Positions 1-12,006 of a stretch of 54,004 nt of DNA are shown here, one piece after another. The position numbers were made by a program, and so were the translations under genes. Numbering within the stretch: the stretch's first letter is position 1; every line of letters begins with the position of its first letter. A model generated the notes under the pieces. That model had not been told where the DNA came from and searched no databases. It saw nothing but the letters and a program-made list of their open reading frames with translations. The stretch covers positions 1-54,004 of the forward strand of contig MU266523.1 in assembly GCA_021014945.1 (NCBI GenBank), given 5' to 3'. This DNA comes from Leucogyrophana mollusca. Lineage: Eukaryota; Basidiomycota; Agaricomycetes; Boletales.

Positions 1-331
1 TACAAGTAATAATTATGGTGGACGAGGAGGCTCGATAATGGCCAGCGGGAACATTATTAGGTCCTTATTTAATCTGAAAAGCGTCGGCGGCTACCTTGCG
101 AGGTGGTTATTAAATCTGACGAGGAACTGAGATGGCTTGAAAAGGGTTGGGGGGGCAGCTTACCAGGAGCTTGTTAGACATGATGATGACCTGAACAGGA
201 GGAGTGGGCGCCGTGTTAGACATGACGAGAAACTGAGAAGACCTGGAAATGATAGCAGAACGCCTTACCGGGTACTCATGAGACCTTACAATACACTTGT
301 CCACGTCTGATAAGATCGTAAGCTGGCGCAA
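1..331. other. Left-edge stretch without a supported gene
   Basis: All plus-strand frames are interrupted within this stretch, so it does not hold the catalytic part of the aminopeptidase whose end follows. Two loosely similar segments occur about 106 bp apart: tgacgaggaactgaga near 115 and tgacgagaaactgaga near 222. The words gttagacatga near 172 and 212 add to this. On the minus strand an open frame (379-110) contains two MSN-starting segments and a donor-like gtaagc, which might be the start of a gene leaving the window to the left. I could not join it to a second exon, so I do not call it. Confidence 0.4.
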
Positions 332-753
332 GACCTGACAAGGGAATTGCGATTTTTGCGACATTGCCTGCTCTCCCAACCTCGCATATACTCCACCTTG
401 ACGAGTTGTATCAGTTTTCAGTGGCTTCGAGTCCCGAGATCCGGCTCCGGTTCTACAATTTGGTGTTAAGGGAAGCGTCGTCCGATGAAGCCAGGAAGTA
501 CGCCCCTGAAGCTGCGAGATGGGTTGTTGGAGAGGACAGCACAGGTATAATTAAGGGACGCATGAAGTTCTGCCGACCCGTCTTCAAGTCAGTCTACGAA
601 GTGAACCCGGAACTCGCGATAACTACTTTCCAGAACTCGCAGGATGCTTTTCATCCGATTGCACAGAAGCTCATCAAACAGGTGCGTGATAGCAGCCTCT
701 ACAACACCTGTTTTGGTCATGATGACACCCGTCAGGATCTTGGTTTATTGTGA
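332..753 (+). CDS. Carboxy-terminal exons of a leukotriene A-4 hydrolase-type aminopeptidase (partial)
   Basis: This encodes the C-terminal helical domain of an M1-family aminopeptidase/epoxide hydrolase (LTA4H type, cytosolic). Exons are about 332-681 and 736-753; the 54-bp intron 682-735 is in frame and free of stops, and removing it gives the family ending IKQ-DLGLL. Diagnostic segments are the PALPTSH linker, EIRLRFY, EAARWVVG and GRMKFCRP. In the human enzyme the Arg and Lys of GRMKF bind the substrate carboxylate. The acceptor near 331 is a guess. The GAMEN and HEXXH zinc site belong about 200 residues upstream. The bases 1-331 do not encode them, so the gene is either broken or interrupted by a long intron or insertion. 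Family assignment is firm; gene intactness is not. Confidence 0.8.
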
Positions 754-1130
754 TGGCACATGGCACATACAGCTTACAATGCACCATAGCAGTCATGTGT
801 TGCGGGAAAGAACCATTTGCTTCGAATCGACTCTGTGTGATTTTGGTGCAGTCCGAGTTTGAATTGTAACTGGCCCGCTACACATTGAAAAATTGCTAAC
901 TTGTCAGCATCCATGTCAACATCGTATTCCAAAATGCTCACGTACTGTATTTGAGTTTTCCTGCCATTGTGCCAGCATTTTGTCACTGTGTACTTAGCCG
1001 ACGTCTGGATCATACTGTCGGAGCACACGTCGCTGTCCAATCAGAGGTTGGGTTACAGACTTAGCCGTCAACTCTCTCCCAGCTGCAGGCCCCTCAGCTC
1101 TTCTTTTTCTCATTCTTGTTCAGGACCTTC
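754..1130. other. Intergenic stretch
   Basis: This spacer lies between the aminopeptidase end and the AIG1-like start. I see no coding exon. The last 50 bases before the ATG are rich in C and T, as is common around fungal transcription starts. Confidence 0.4.
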
Positions 1131-2217
1131 ATGAAGTCTCTACGGCCGAGGTTTTCATACGAGCGGTTCGGGGTGGGCTCTCCTTTTGACCCAGCCAACA
1201 GGCTGGTCACTTCGCCAGTGTTCTCTTCTTTGACTCTCGGGGCCCTTCGCTTCCTCCTTGCTCTCTACACGCTCGTTACCACTATCACTGTTCTTGCCTC
1301 TGAGTCCCTGATCTACCACGATTCTAAGAGGTGAACCGGTTTTCTACATCCTAGACACCCTGCGCTGTGCCTGACCGTGACTGCTCTCCAGTTTTTTATC
1401 CTATTTCACGGACCTATCGTACATTGGCCTCGTGGCTTACTTCTGGGCCTCAAGTGTACAGACACTCGCCTTCGCGCTGCGTGGACAGAAAGGATATCCT
1501 CTTCAGTCGTGGCCACGTATCTTGCAATTTTTGCATGTTCTATTATATTCGACCATTGTCGTATTCCGTATGTCTTCTGATCGATGATCTTCACGGGGAA
1601 CTCCATTGATGAGTGTCGTAGCCATTATCGTGACTGTTGTGTTCTGGGCTCTGTTGGCCTCCCCTTCGACGTTCAACACGAAGTACTCCGGTACGTCATG
1701 ATCTTCTCATACCGATCAGCGATCACCGCCATGCTGATTTACCTGTTCTTGGTACTATGCCGTGTTCAGCTTGGTCAAATATCTCTCAGCATGCTATGAA
1801 CAGCCTATTTGCGTTTTTCGAGATCTTCCTAACCAACGCCGGCCCAAGTCCTTGGACCCACATTGTGCCAGTTTTCATCCTCCTTCTGTGCTACCTCGGC
1901 GTGGCGTATATTACATATGCAACGCAAGGCTTCTACAGTGCGTTGATTCATTAATGGTTTTCACCCGCACGGGCTAATTCGCTGCAGCATACGGTTTCCT
2001 GGATCCCTCAACGCAGCACGGGTACCTGGCTGCATACATAATCGGCATTGGAGTTGGTTATTGTGTGATCTTCGTCATCGTGAGAGGTATCTGTGTCCTC
2101 CGATGGCGGTTAGTCGCGCGATTCAAGGACTATTCAAACGAATCTGCGGAGCCAGAAGCGCTTGACGAATGGGAGGAGGTTGAGCAGCCGAAGGAGTCGT
2201 CTGCATCAGATGTATAA
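1131..2217 (+). CDS. AIG1/FAR-17a (ADTRP-like) multi-span membrane protein
   Basis: Five exons (1131-1330, 1392-1567, 1622-1690, 1770-1937, 1988-2217) give 280 residues. The protein is a multi-span membrane protein of the FAR-17a/AIG1 family. Human AIG1 and ADTRP of this family hydrolyse fatty acid esters of hydroxy fatty acids with a Thr/His pair. The matching positions here are probably Thr73 in YFTDLSYIGL and His156 in ISQHAMNSLFAFFE. Other family marks are NTKY before the His segment, YLGVAY, ATQGFY and the FLDP motif near the last helix. The tail after the last helix is acidic and cytosolic-looking. The donor sites gtgaac, gtatgt, gtacgt and gtgcgt are typical. It converges on the uridine phosphorylase gene with 413 bp between the stops. 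Catalytic activity is inferred from the family only. Confidence 0.85.
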
Positions 2218-2630
2218 AGTTATCAGCTCTTTATGTATGTAGGCAGGTTTGTTTCGACTCGCTAGGCGTAAATAGCAACAGGAGAAATGGACTCGGACTT
2301 GCGACTACTCAAGCAGAATGCTGGAGGATTATCGCGAAGTACAAAACTGACCTGCCCCAAGTTACAACGCACCACGAGCAGGAACAAGGCCGAGTTATTT
2401 GTGAACAGGATTAAAACCTTGCAAAGCTTTAAGGCGTCGATGACCACACACCAGGGCTCGGCCAAGGAGATAAAGGAAAAATCAGGGAAGCGAAAGGAGG
2501 CACGATTTATGACCACCATTACTCGTGATCTTGGGAGAATCACCAGTCAGGGTTTTGTCTCGAGTTGTGTCTCGTGTAAGTCCCACACGCTACCCTTGTC
2601 AGGATGGAGTTTCTAAGAATCGGAAAAAAG
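2218..2630. other. Spacer between two convergent genes
   Basis: This should hold the 3' UTRs of both flanking genes. A plus-strand open frame (2287-2616) has no recognisable product and I regard it as chance. Confidence 0.5.
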
Positions 2631-4069
2631 TCAGATATATCGAACGATTGGAAGTGTGAAAGGGCGCACTTCAGATGGGATATCGAATCCACATAATGCC
2701 TCTAAGACACCGTGGCCGCTCCACTTCTCTAGTTCGGCGACCTCCTCTGGGGTAATAAAATCCTGCGAGCTGCGGGAAGCGAAGACCATTTGGACAGCAG
2801 CCGCCCTGATCAAGGATTTCTCTGACGACACTCCCAAAACATTTGCACTCTGCACCTCTGTAGGGGTAAATTTCTCAGAAAACCTTGAGTGAGCGGGAAA
2901 GACAGGTCCAGCCGACAAGGGTGGTGGGGCGGAGTGAGGGGGGCTTTGTGGATGGGCACGCCAACTGGCTGCGAGGTGAAACACAAAGAAGGTCTCCATC
3001 TAGATTGGTTGGCATTAGTGAGTTCCTTGTGCATTGCGAGTTGACGTGTGTCAGTGGTACCTCGAGAGTAGTAAGTTTTGGCACGGTAGCTTTCAAGTGC
3101 GTGATGAGATTAGAGTTATAGTCCTGAAAAGATGTTTGTCTGCCTTGGGACGAGTAAAAACTTTTTTGCGCCTGGCATGAGCAAGTGAGGTCGAGGGTGA
3201 ACGAAACGCTCACCTATCCGTGGATGCGTTCACGGCATCTGCTAAGATGGGCTTCCGTAATGAAGAAGGACGAGTCGCATTCAGGGATACTTGTAGCTAA
3301 ACCTCCAGCGATGGGTACGGCGGAGAACGTGATTGATTTCAACACGTACCGCCTTATGAAGCTCAGGGTCTGCCGGTATCTGGAGGATAATTGAGTCTAG
3401 ATGTCGGGGGTCGAAAGCTGTAGCAAAAAATCTGACCGACTTGCTAAGCCTGTATGGGAGTTCCCAAAAGTCTCCATTGGCGAAGTCAAAGTCGAAATTC
3501 CTCGTCACTGACACACTTGCGCTGGGTAAAACAAGTGACCCCACTGGGAGGTCAGTCAGACAGCCGCAAGACCCAAGCCTTTAAAGAATATACATTCAGA
3601 TACGCAGCGGATATAATACACTTCTCACCGACCGTATGATGAGCATATCCCCACTAACACACTCTCGAACTTCTCGGATGAAAAAATCTACATTTGGGGC
3701 CCCCATTCCTATACACACGATCGATACTGGACATTGTTTGTAACAGCCTGTGATAGTCTGGAAACCACGTTCGGAATACAAAGAGAATATTTTGGGCGAA
3801 GCATCCAGCAAGGACGCTATGGTTTCCGCACGGGACAATGACCCGACAGTAATCTTTCAAAGACGGAGATTAGTGGAAATTGAACCTGAGCTCCGGCAAG
3901 TGGACTATATTGGCATACAATTCTGTTAGCTACTTCGCCTGCTCGTATTCCAAGATGGTACACGCGACCGTCCTTTGTCCTCGGAAAATCTGGGTGAGAA
4001 TGTGAGAACCACCTCTTAGAATGCGCCAACAGATCTTAACTGACTCGCATCTGATATGACGTCCTTCAT
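2631..4069 (-). CDS. Uridine phosphorylase
   Basis: Eight exons on the minus strand (4069-4045, 3989-3919, 3853-3633, 3578-3437, 3379-3350, 3296-3214, 3160-3061, 2999-2631) give 346 residues. The enzyme splits uridine with phosphate into uracil and ribose-1-phosphate (pyrimidine salvage, cytosol) and belongs to the PNP_UDP_1 superfamily. Diagnostic segments in order are NFPRTKDGRVYHLG, GEVANRIITVGS, RGFQTITG, IGMGAPNVDFFIREVRE, RLGSCG at 106-111, SVTRNFDFDF, VNASTDSFYSSQGR and LEMETF at 223-228, the nucleoside-binding Met-Glu segment. The C-terminal part adds a Pro/Ser-rich loop and then AAAVQMVFASR, usual for the fungal form. The 25-nt first exon is chosen because it restores DANFPRTKDG. A purine nucleoside phosphorylase is less likely from these motifs. 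Confidence 0.93.
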
Positions 4070-7000
4070 TATTATGCAGCTTCGAGGTGTATAGATCTAA
4101 GGGACTACCCTACAAAGAAGAATGTCTGAAATCAGTATTCAGCTGCTCACTTACTGGCCAGCTTTAGATGGAAATGCAATCTCCAGAGCAAGAAATGAAG
4201 ATAAACAATAAAGCGACAGTTAAAGCTTGGGAGGGAGTGCCATCTGGGAGCGTTCGACAGGATGACTAAGCACGTCGACCCCCGCAGCTCTCCCTCTCCC
4301 ACTCCACTGTAATCTGCTTCGACAGCCCCGAGCCTCTCAAAGTAAGTCGCTCGCGCGCCGGGAAGAGTGAACCGCTGCTTTGCCCACGCTTGCTTGTGAG
4401 GCACATGGGCGCACAATCGTGAGGCATATCTCCGGCTCTGTCTTTTCCGAGTCACTTCAGAGTCGACTGGCCCTCTGATTATTTTAGTTTGGACAGTGCA
4501 CCCGAGTCGAGCCATCGCCCTCGATCTTTGATTTTGGAACCCTCGGCTTGCTCTACTTGCTGAAGGGTACGAGCAGCTGCGCTAATTTTGCTTCAAGCTC
4601 AAGATGAGCCGCTTAACTATTTTGACGCTCGGAATTCACGCTGAAATTTTACCGGAAGGGCATTTGTCTTGCTGGTCCTGTAATTTACACAGGGAATGGT
4701 GCTCCATACTGGGCCCGAGATTGTGTGCCTTCGGAGAGATGCGTTCGAGATTGGGCAGGATTGGGCGTATGCGGTTCTTCGTGACATCATATTCGCATGG
4801 ATGTCGCCGAAACCCGTCCGGGTCTGGACGGGTGGCCTTCCTAACGTTGCAAGGTCGCTCCCCGCTAGTCCCCGCTCGCCAGGTCATTGTTCACCATCCC
4901 TTGGGCACGATGCCACGCACCACCGTGAGTTCGTGCCCTCCGTTAGTAATTACCCAAGCGAGATAAGAGCCAAATAACGCCATTCTTTGTTCCAGTATAA
5001 CTGTCACTTTACACGCATGGTCCCATGGATCAAGTATCGTGATATCTATGGCTACACCCTGTCCCACGCAGGGAAATGTTTTGGGCTTTCTGTCGACGGC
5101 TCATTTTGATTGGTTGGCATTACTCAAAAACCTTCTCTCTTTCTTCTGGAAGCTGGCTTGTGAGCCTTCCGGTATTCAGGAAACAGCTCGGGTGAATGCC
5201 TGGCCGCTGTACCATGGGCCAGGGCCTGGGGGCCATGACTGGTGAGTGAGCATGGTAGCACCTCCTTCTATCGTACTTGGCATATCGGGCTCTCCCGCGT
5301 CCTCCAATACCCCAGTTCGCCGTCTTTAGGCTCAAGGCGTGCGCCCTTGATTTTTCACATGGCATGACTGATCACTCCCGCGAGAGTTACCGGAATCAAT
5401 CACAGACTAAGTCATCACATCAACATCACACCAACCTTCCTGCTCATAAAGCTTCACCTCGGTTTGGTACACGTTCTGATAGCCTTTCAACACCTGTCGC
5501 CGCCGCGACCGCGTGCGCCGATGGCTACCCCTTGATTCCAAGTTATCCCGTCGACCGGCAGACAGCGAATCAACATTGAGCAGTAGCTCTAGGCGACGGT
5601 GTTGTCATGGATGCGGGCCGCCGTGCATATTTCTCACTTGAATTTCTTTTCACTCTGAATCCATCTCAATCTGCCGGCCGACCTTTTTGGTCGCCTTTCC
5701 AACAATCACCGTATGCGTTCGGTGGTTCGGTGGCGTGCCATGAGCAACGCGCAACCTAAGCACCTATGTTTGGGTCATGCGGTTATACGGCTCGCCGCCC
5801 CCGCGAGCCTTGGCCAAATCTCATCAAAGTACGATCCGCGGATGCGTTCACCAATCGTCGCGAATTGGCCCTATTTGATCCGACACAATGCTGTTTTACT
5901 GAACCAACTCCAGCACGTTCGCCCGAACCTGTCGAACTAGGCTCTCAACGGTTCATTGCTATTTTAGAACTTGAACTTCCTGGTCCAGACTGATTCAAAG
6001 TCTAACGCTCGACAACCTGAGGTCGTCAGCACACCCAACGCACTGGTGTAATCTCATTATATTGATAGGATCAGCAACTGCCTTCTACCCCGGACCGTAA
6101 GTTGTTATCCGTAACCTCATCTTCTAGGTGAAAGCTCTGTGCTGGCTTCGAGAAATTCTTTCCAGCCACGGGGATGTGCCTGAAAATAAAGATGGGCTTT
6201 CTTTCTCAAGGAGCGACTGATAGATGATAAGACGAGATAGGACGACAGCTTGCCGCTTGGGTGTCATGGGATGCGGAAACCGCGACTGTGGCGACGGTCA
6301 GCATGTTCTGAAAACTTACTTCGCTTCAAATCTGATTAATTGGGCATGCCCTTTCAAAAGGGTTATTCGTGTGACATGACGCCGCTTCCACGGTGGTTTT
6401 CGTGAACGTACGTTCCAACTGTTATGACTTTTTGCGAATGGTGCACTAGCGAAACACATTCTAGCTGACAACGTTTTGGCTATAAACATAGATGAGATGC
6501 ATGCTCCTCCTTAGTACCTCCTTCAAGCTATCTCTCTTAGCGCAATGAAAAGTGCATCACCGACGGCCATCAAGGAACCCAAGTCAACCAGCACAAGACG
6601 AGGTGACGTATCCAACAAGGGACTCATCATACAACTGCCGACGTTCCTGCGGAAAGCGTGTCCCTCAGAGACATCTTGGCCATGCGATCACTGGAATGTC
6701 GTATCGATACGTGCTGGCGCTGGGAAAGTCCTGCTAAGAGCTACCGAAAGGTACCGTCATGAGAAAGGTTTGGCAATTTCAAATATGCCACCAGCCTTTC
6801 CTGGCCCTTCCATCGTTTCATGAAGATCTTTCGCCAGGCATGCCGACTGGGCCTGTTGGGTGATAGCGGGTATGCCCTAGCGGATAGGCAATGGCGGTTG
6901 AGGTGTATCAAAACTCCACCTTCAGAACTTCCCACATGATCGCGTCCACCTTACCTGTTGAGGAAGCTTGACTGCGATAACCAAGAAGCCCGAGAATAAG

Positions 7001-8332
7001 TTACAGTTTTTCAGAGAGTGGTCGCAGATTATGATCCTTGATCGGCGGCAGAAGTACGCACACGCCACCAACGGTACATAATAACCCTGCGAGTGGAACC
7101 TTAATCAGAGTGATTTAGGGTGTTCCCTGGGGTTCTGCCTAGATCACTTGGAGCAGTGCACCGAACGTGCATGTCAAAGGCTCTCTGTGATTCCCTTCTG
7201 TGGTCTTGTCAGGTGGGCAGAGATATATTGATATATGCAGAGCGCTGAGGTCGACTGAGGCTGTAAGATGAGCGTGGAATTACTTGAGCCGAAATAGGCA
7301 ATTTTGGAGACATAGGGTGATGAGAGGTGATGAGCATGTTTTCGCAAATCTGCCTCAATTTCCGTCAGGTCTGGCTGTTATCGGCACCGAATTCGGTGTG
7401 CACACAGGCGCGGCTGGACGTACGAAGCGGTGAGGCACTTGACAAGTATCTAATGTTGGGGGGATACAACTCAGAAGCCTTTGATCATGCAGCGTCGTTG
7501 TTCTTCTTCTCAGCAATCTCCGCCGCCACATTGCGGGAGGGAATGAGGGAAGTTACAACCTCAGATCGACAATGCGGCGTATGGATCAGCGCGCCGGATA
7601 TCTTCTTGGCCAGGGATCAATCAGCCAACGCAGACCATGATTAGTACAGGCGGAACCCAAGTATAGCCACGTAGGGAACGAGTCACATCCAGGTCGGAAG
7701 GAGGGTCTTCAGTGTAAGTATAGCCTTCCTAGGACAAGCCTCGGTAAGATGCGAATCTCTGGCTTTTTTGGGGGGGTTTTGAGCGCCTGGAAAAAAGGGC
7801 ATTCCCGCAGGATCTAGCCAGAAGGGGCACTCGAAGAATCTGACCGAAACGCTTTCGACCAAGAATGGACCTGGAATATCCACAAATTTGTTCGCAGAGA
7901 ATCGTCGAGGACGGAGAAATGACTGACCTTGCGTGGATTGTCCCTGTGAGCCGCTCGGTTTCAATGATACGGTAGAAGCGGTGTCATAGCCGAGCCAAAG
8001 AGCTCCGCGAACTCAAGGGACCAAGGTTCATTCTGCAATTTACGATCAGACTTAATTGCGTCTGTTGGCTTCGACTGCTTTGCCATGCTTTATTTCCTTG
8101 GTCCAGTACGTCAACAAACCCTCTCGAGAGCGCTGTATGTGGTAGCGAACAGCAGGTAATTTGAGCACCAGCCGTGCCGCCCAGTTTGCAATCCATCTGG
8201 AACGTCCGCGCCGATCCCTCGACTTTTCACAGAAGTGGATGAGGCTGCGTCTTCTTGCCTCTCTGAAACCTGCTTGATAGCCTTCTCTTCTTAAACTTTC
8301 GTCTGTCTTCCAGCACTTATCGCTCTCCTGAC
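4070..8332. other. Gene-poor region of about 4.3 kb
   Basis: I found no chain of exons with a recognisable family here. Open frames worth knowing are: minus 4515-4147 (122 codons); plus 4604-4966 and 4696-4977 (overlapping); plus 5277-5579; plus 5608-5760, about 50 codons starting ATG with Phe/Pro/Ser-rich content; plus 5766-5993; plus 6545-6823, which follows a TATA-like ctataaac near 6480 and an ATG in good context; plus 7327-7644; and minus 7964-7683. None gave a family match by eye and none could be joined to another by good splice sites. The stretch may hold degraded transposons, regulatory DNA for the HMG-box gene, or fast-evolving genes. Confidence 0.35.
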
Positions 8333-9982
8333 ATGCACCGCTACAATCAAGAGCATGGCTCCCGAGCGGAACATTCCGATGCTTTCAATGCCAGCCTGAA
8401 AGAAGGTCGTTTCGACGACCAAGCGTCCCCATCAGGTTCAGAAGATGACGGTGGGTACCCGGTATACCCTGACGCGCAGAAAATGGAGTTGGAGGTTGAA
8501 GGTGAGTAGTTTAATACACCATTTGCGGTCGTTGCTCAGATGTCGGCAGGGGACCCCAATGCCTCTCTGACCTCTCAAACCTTGAACAACGATGGGACCC
8601 CCAAGCGCCCGATGAACGCCTTCATGATTTTCGCGAGAAGAAGGCGTCCACAGGTGTCTGCAGAAAACCAGTCCATGCGCACTGGCGATATAAGCAAAAT
8701 ACTAAGTAGAGAGTGGAATGCAATGGAGATGGTAAGTCCCTCCTTCGCTATCATTGACGGTGTCCCTGAACACGTGCCGTAACAGTCAGAAAAACAGTTC
8801 TACCTTGACCGGGCAAAAGAACTCAAGGACAACTTCAATGCGAAGTACCCTGACTACGTCTATAGACGACGGCCAAACAATAGTCGCAAAAGGAGGAGGA
8901 CAGACAATAGCCTTGGCATCCCCCTAGATCAGCCCATCGCAGGGGATTCTGCTGATGACTACGCCACCAGTCCCGACTACGGTGATATATCACCCGTTGA
9001 CACAGTTGAAGCTGAGGAGCCCATGACGGGCGGTAGTGGTCAGGACGATCGTTATCTGAGTGTCGCGCCGAACATGGCAGGGCAATATGACACCATCGTC
9101 CCTTCGCAATCGAGGACGTCAAGCTATCGCACGTCTGAATCGCCTTCCTACGGCGGGCTGGGAGCAACTGAATCACGAACGACGTATTTCTCCCCGTCGC
9201 ATGGGCGTGCCACTCCTGACGGCTCTATGATGCCTTTCGTATCCTCGACACAGTCTCGTGGGTTAGACTCGGGCGTCTCTCATTCGCAATATCCGCCTTA
9301 CATGTCCAATTCGAACCGTACGCAACCATCGCCATACTTCACCGAATCCAGCCACGCACCAGATCTCTGGCATCCTGTTGGTGGGTCCGGCAGAGACGAT
9401 CATTCGCGTGGATCTCACTCAACGTGGGTGCCGAGTAACCATAGCTCATCGACTATTATGAACGATGAAAGGCATCGCGCCTACAGTACACAGACAGCTC
9501 AGCATTCATGGGTTGGTGCTAGTCCACCAGAGTCCATAGGGTCACGTAGCACATCTGGATCTCATACCCCAAACTACGCATTTCCCACTCTGAATTCCCC
9601 ATTCTATCCTGGGCAGAGCCACGTCACAGAATCCTACCACCAGCAGGCCCCGGTACATTCTTTCCCTTCCTCATCGCAGCATTACGGCTCTATGGACCAG
9701 ACAACGGGGGGTTCGGTGTCGGGGAGACACAATGCCCCTTTCGACAGTCGCGCCTATCCACCAGCCTCAACGATGCACCCCGCTTATCCGCCCAATAGTA
9801 ACCAGGACGTCCATGCTTACCATCAACAATCCCGCAATATTCCCCTCTCATTGCCTCTCCAATCCATGTCGAGCTACTCGCACGCCCAATCTGTAAGCCC
9901 GACTTCCCCCGCTGGCTCGGCCGTAGACCCTTCTGCATCCCAACTCCGCTACTGGCCGAGAGACAAATCAGACAACCAGTAA
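8333..9982 (+). CDS. HMG-box transcription factor, pcc1-like
   Basis: Three exons (8333-8501, 8550-8731, 8786-9982) give 515 residues. It is a nuclear DNA-binding protein with one HMG box at about residues 74-147. The box opens TPKRPMNAFMIFARRRRPQ and closes KYPDYVYRRRP, followed by a basic nuclear-localisation run (SRKRRR). The box is of the sequence-specific SOX/MATA type. The box and the long Ser/Pro/Tyr/Gln-rich, low-complexity tail (about 160-515) resemble the agaricomycete HMG proteins that include Coprinopsis pcc1, a regulator of clamp-cell and sexual development. That role is inferred. The second exon must begin at 8550, after atgtcggcag, because the nearer AG at 8539 breaks the frame. 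Orthology to pcc1 itself needs a tree. Confidence 0.85.
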
Positions 9983-12006
9983 AACACCATCACAACGGAC
10001 TTTTTTTCCTTTTCATAGATCTTCGGGAACCGTGGGGCAGTCTATAAGTTTGTGGTTTTCCGTTAGCCTATCGTTTCTCGCTGTGTTATCATTCTCGCTA
10101 TCCTCTGCATTTGCATCCGCTCTCGTTCCTTTGTGTCTATCAATGTATATTGTCAAAATTATCGTTGCCCTCGTACCCTGGTGTCAATAGTACTGCATGG
10201 GGAGTAGTAGATCATTGGGAGGGTAATCTTTCGGCCCTGTCTCGGTGCTTGAGGAAACCCTAACAGGTGCATGGCAGTCGTGTTGGCGATGGTCGATGGG
10301 GGACATTGGAGTGTTCTGATAATTTTGCCAGCAGTATGACGGCGGGAGTGCCGTGCCAGTCGGCAGCGCCTACGCCAGCGAAGTAATTCATTATTCGTTG
10401 CGGAGTCCCTGGACTGCCAAGCCAACACTCGCGGGAGAGAACTGTAACATTCTTAACTTCCAGCCGCTCACCCGTGAGCAGCCAGCGACTAACCACGCCA
10501 GCAGGATGAAAAAAAATAATCCCAATAGCCCAACCAGTACAGTGAGCTTTTCTGGCTAAGGCAACGGCCTATTTAAACGGGAGGAACTCTGTCGACGGGT
10601 CGTAGACTATACGACCAAGAACGCCAGCCGGGACCACGCACGGTTAACTAGTTGAAGGTAAGCCCTTTGTACCTACTCAACAGGGAACAGGCAGGTCAAT
10701 TAGCAGAACAGACAAAAATGGTCCTTCTACAGAAAACACATCTGCGGATGTGCAGAACGGCGCCAGTGACCATCTCCGCTCGCCAAGCTAACGCCAGCCG
10801 TCCAGTGTGGGATGCAACGAGCAGGAGCTGTCAGCGTAGGTGGGTTCAACCGATTCGAATTGTGCTTGGAGGAGCAGGAATTTTATGCGGGGGATCGAGA
10901 ACCTACTGCCTCAAACCATTGCACTGTAGGAGCACCGTACGCTTTCGTTGGCTGCCTTCACGGCGTGGGACGAAGGCTGGAACGATGCATCGACCAAAGG
11001 GAAGATGGAGGGAAAATATTTGAAGGCGAGCTGAGCACCCTGACGAGCGGGAGGGGTGTGGGGTCCCGCAAAGGGGAGGTTCAGTGTGTTGGTGGGACCG
11101 TAAGTACCACGGTGAACAAATTTGTGGGGAGAGATGCACAAGGACTCGGCAGAGTCCAGCTACCAGGCCCCGCTAAATCAGAAAAAGTAGATCCGCATCT
11201 TCTGAGCTTGAAACTCTACCCGTGAGATGCGGCGTGGTTGAATTGTTTTCAATGGTCCGAGGACCGACTCTGACGTCTGCACAGCACGTGCCAAACGGCA
11301 AACAAAGTTGAGACTTGGAGTAATAAGGGATGGACATCAAATCGTATGGCGAACGCACCTTAGCTCTCGTCACTGTCAATGGTCAGCGGACACCTTGTCT
11401 AAATGAGAACTAAATTGATCCTGTAAAAAGTAACATTAATAATATGGAATATTACTCCAGCGCTTCTTCAAGCCTGGAGGACAATCGCGGAAAGCATGGC
11501 CCTATACCTAACAGGCCCACACTCATGTACAACCGCAGTGCTTGAACAATCCAAATCAGCCGCGAAGAAAGGGTCACCTACCAAGATGGCAAGGCGCGAG
11601 GTCCTCATATCCGTCTTGATACAATGCCCAAGTACTTCAGTCCTTGGGACCTGATATGTCACCACAGCCGATGTCCTCTCTCGCTTTACGGTTACAGACG
11701 AGATCATACGCTTAGCCTGACACTGACGCAGTTGTAAGAAAGCATGCATGTGACATTTAGGTGGCGCGAAAAGTAGCTAACTCTACCCGGATAGAGACTG
11801 AGTGGGGAATTAGATGACGGAATCTAGCTATGCGAGGACAATGGCGACGATTGAGCCAAGTGTATACATAGGGGAGTGTACCTGGGCGATGGTGGAGTAT
11901 AGCAATCAGTAAGTTGCATGGTAATTGTCGGGAACAGACGAGGCGTACCATACATGTGTCGAAAATGAAAACAGCGGCACCCGATGCGCGCCAGCTCCTC
12001 TCCTGC
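9983..12006. other. Intergenic region of about 2 kb
   Basis: The first 200 bases are T-rich and probably the 3' UTR of the HMG-box gene. Beyond that, open frames such as plus 10652-11023, plus 10812-11225 (137 codons), minus 11749-11468 and minus 12074-11757 have no recognisable product, and no consistent exon chain links them. I see no tRNA. Confidence 0.4.

Noticed and set aside
110..379. Minus-strand ORF with two MSN segments as a gene start
   Set aside because: A donor-like site is present but the next exon cannot be found before the window edge.
8502..8539. Nearest AG at 8539 as the acceptor of the HMG gene
   Set aside because: It shifts the frame and destroys the HMG box; the AG at 8549 keeps it.
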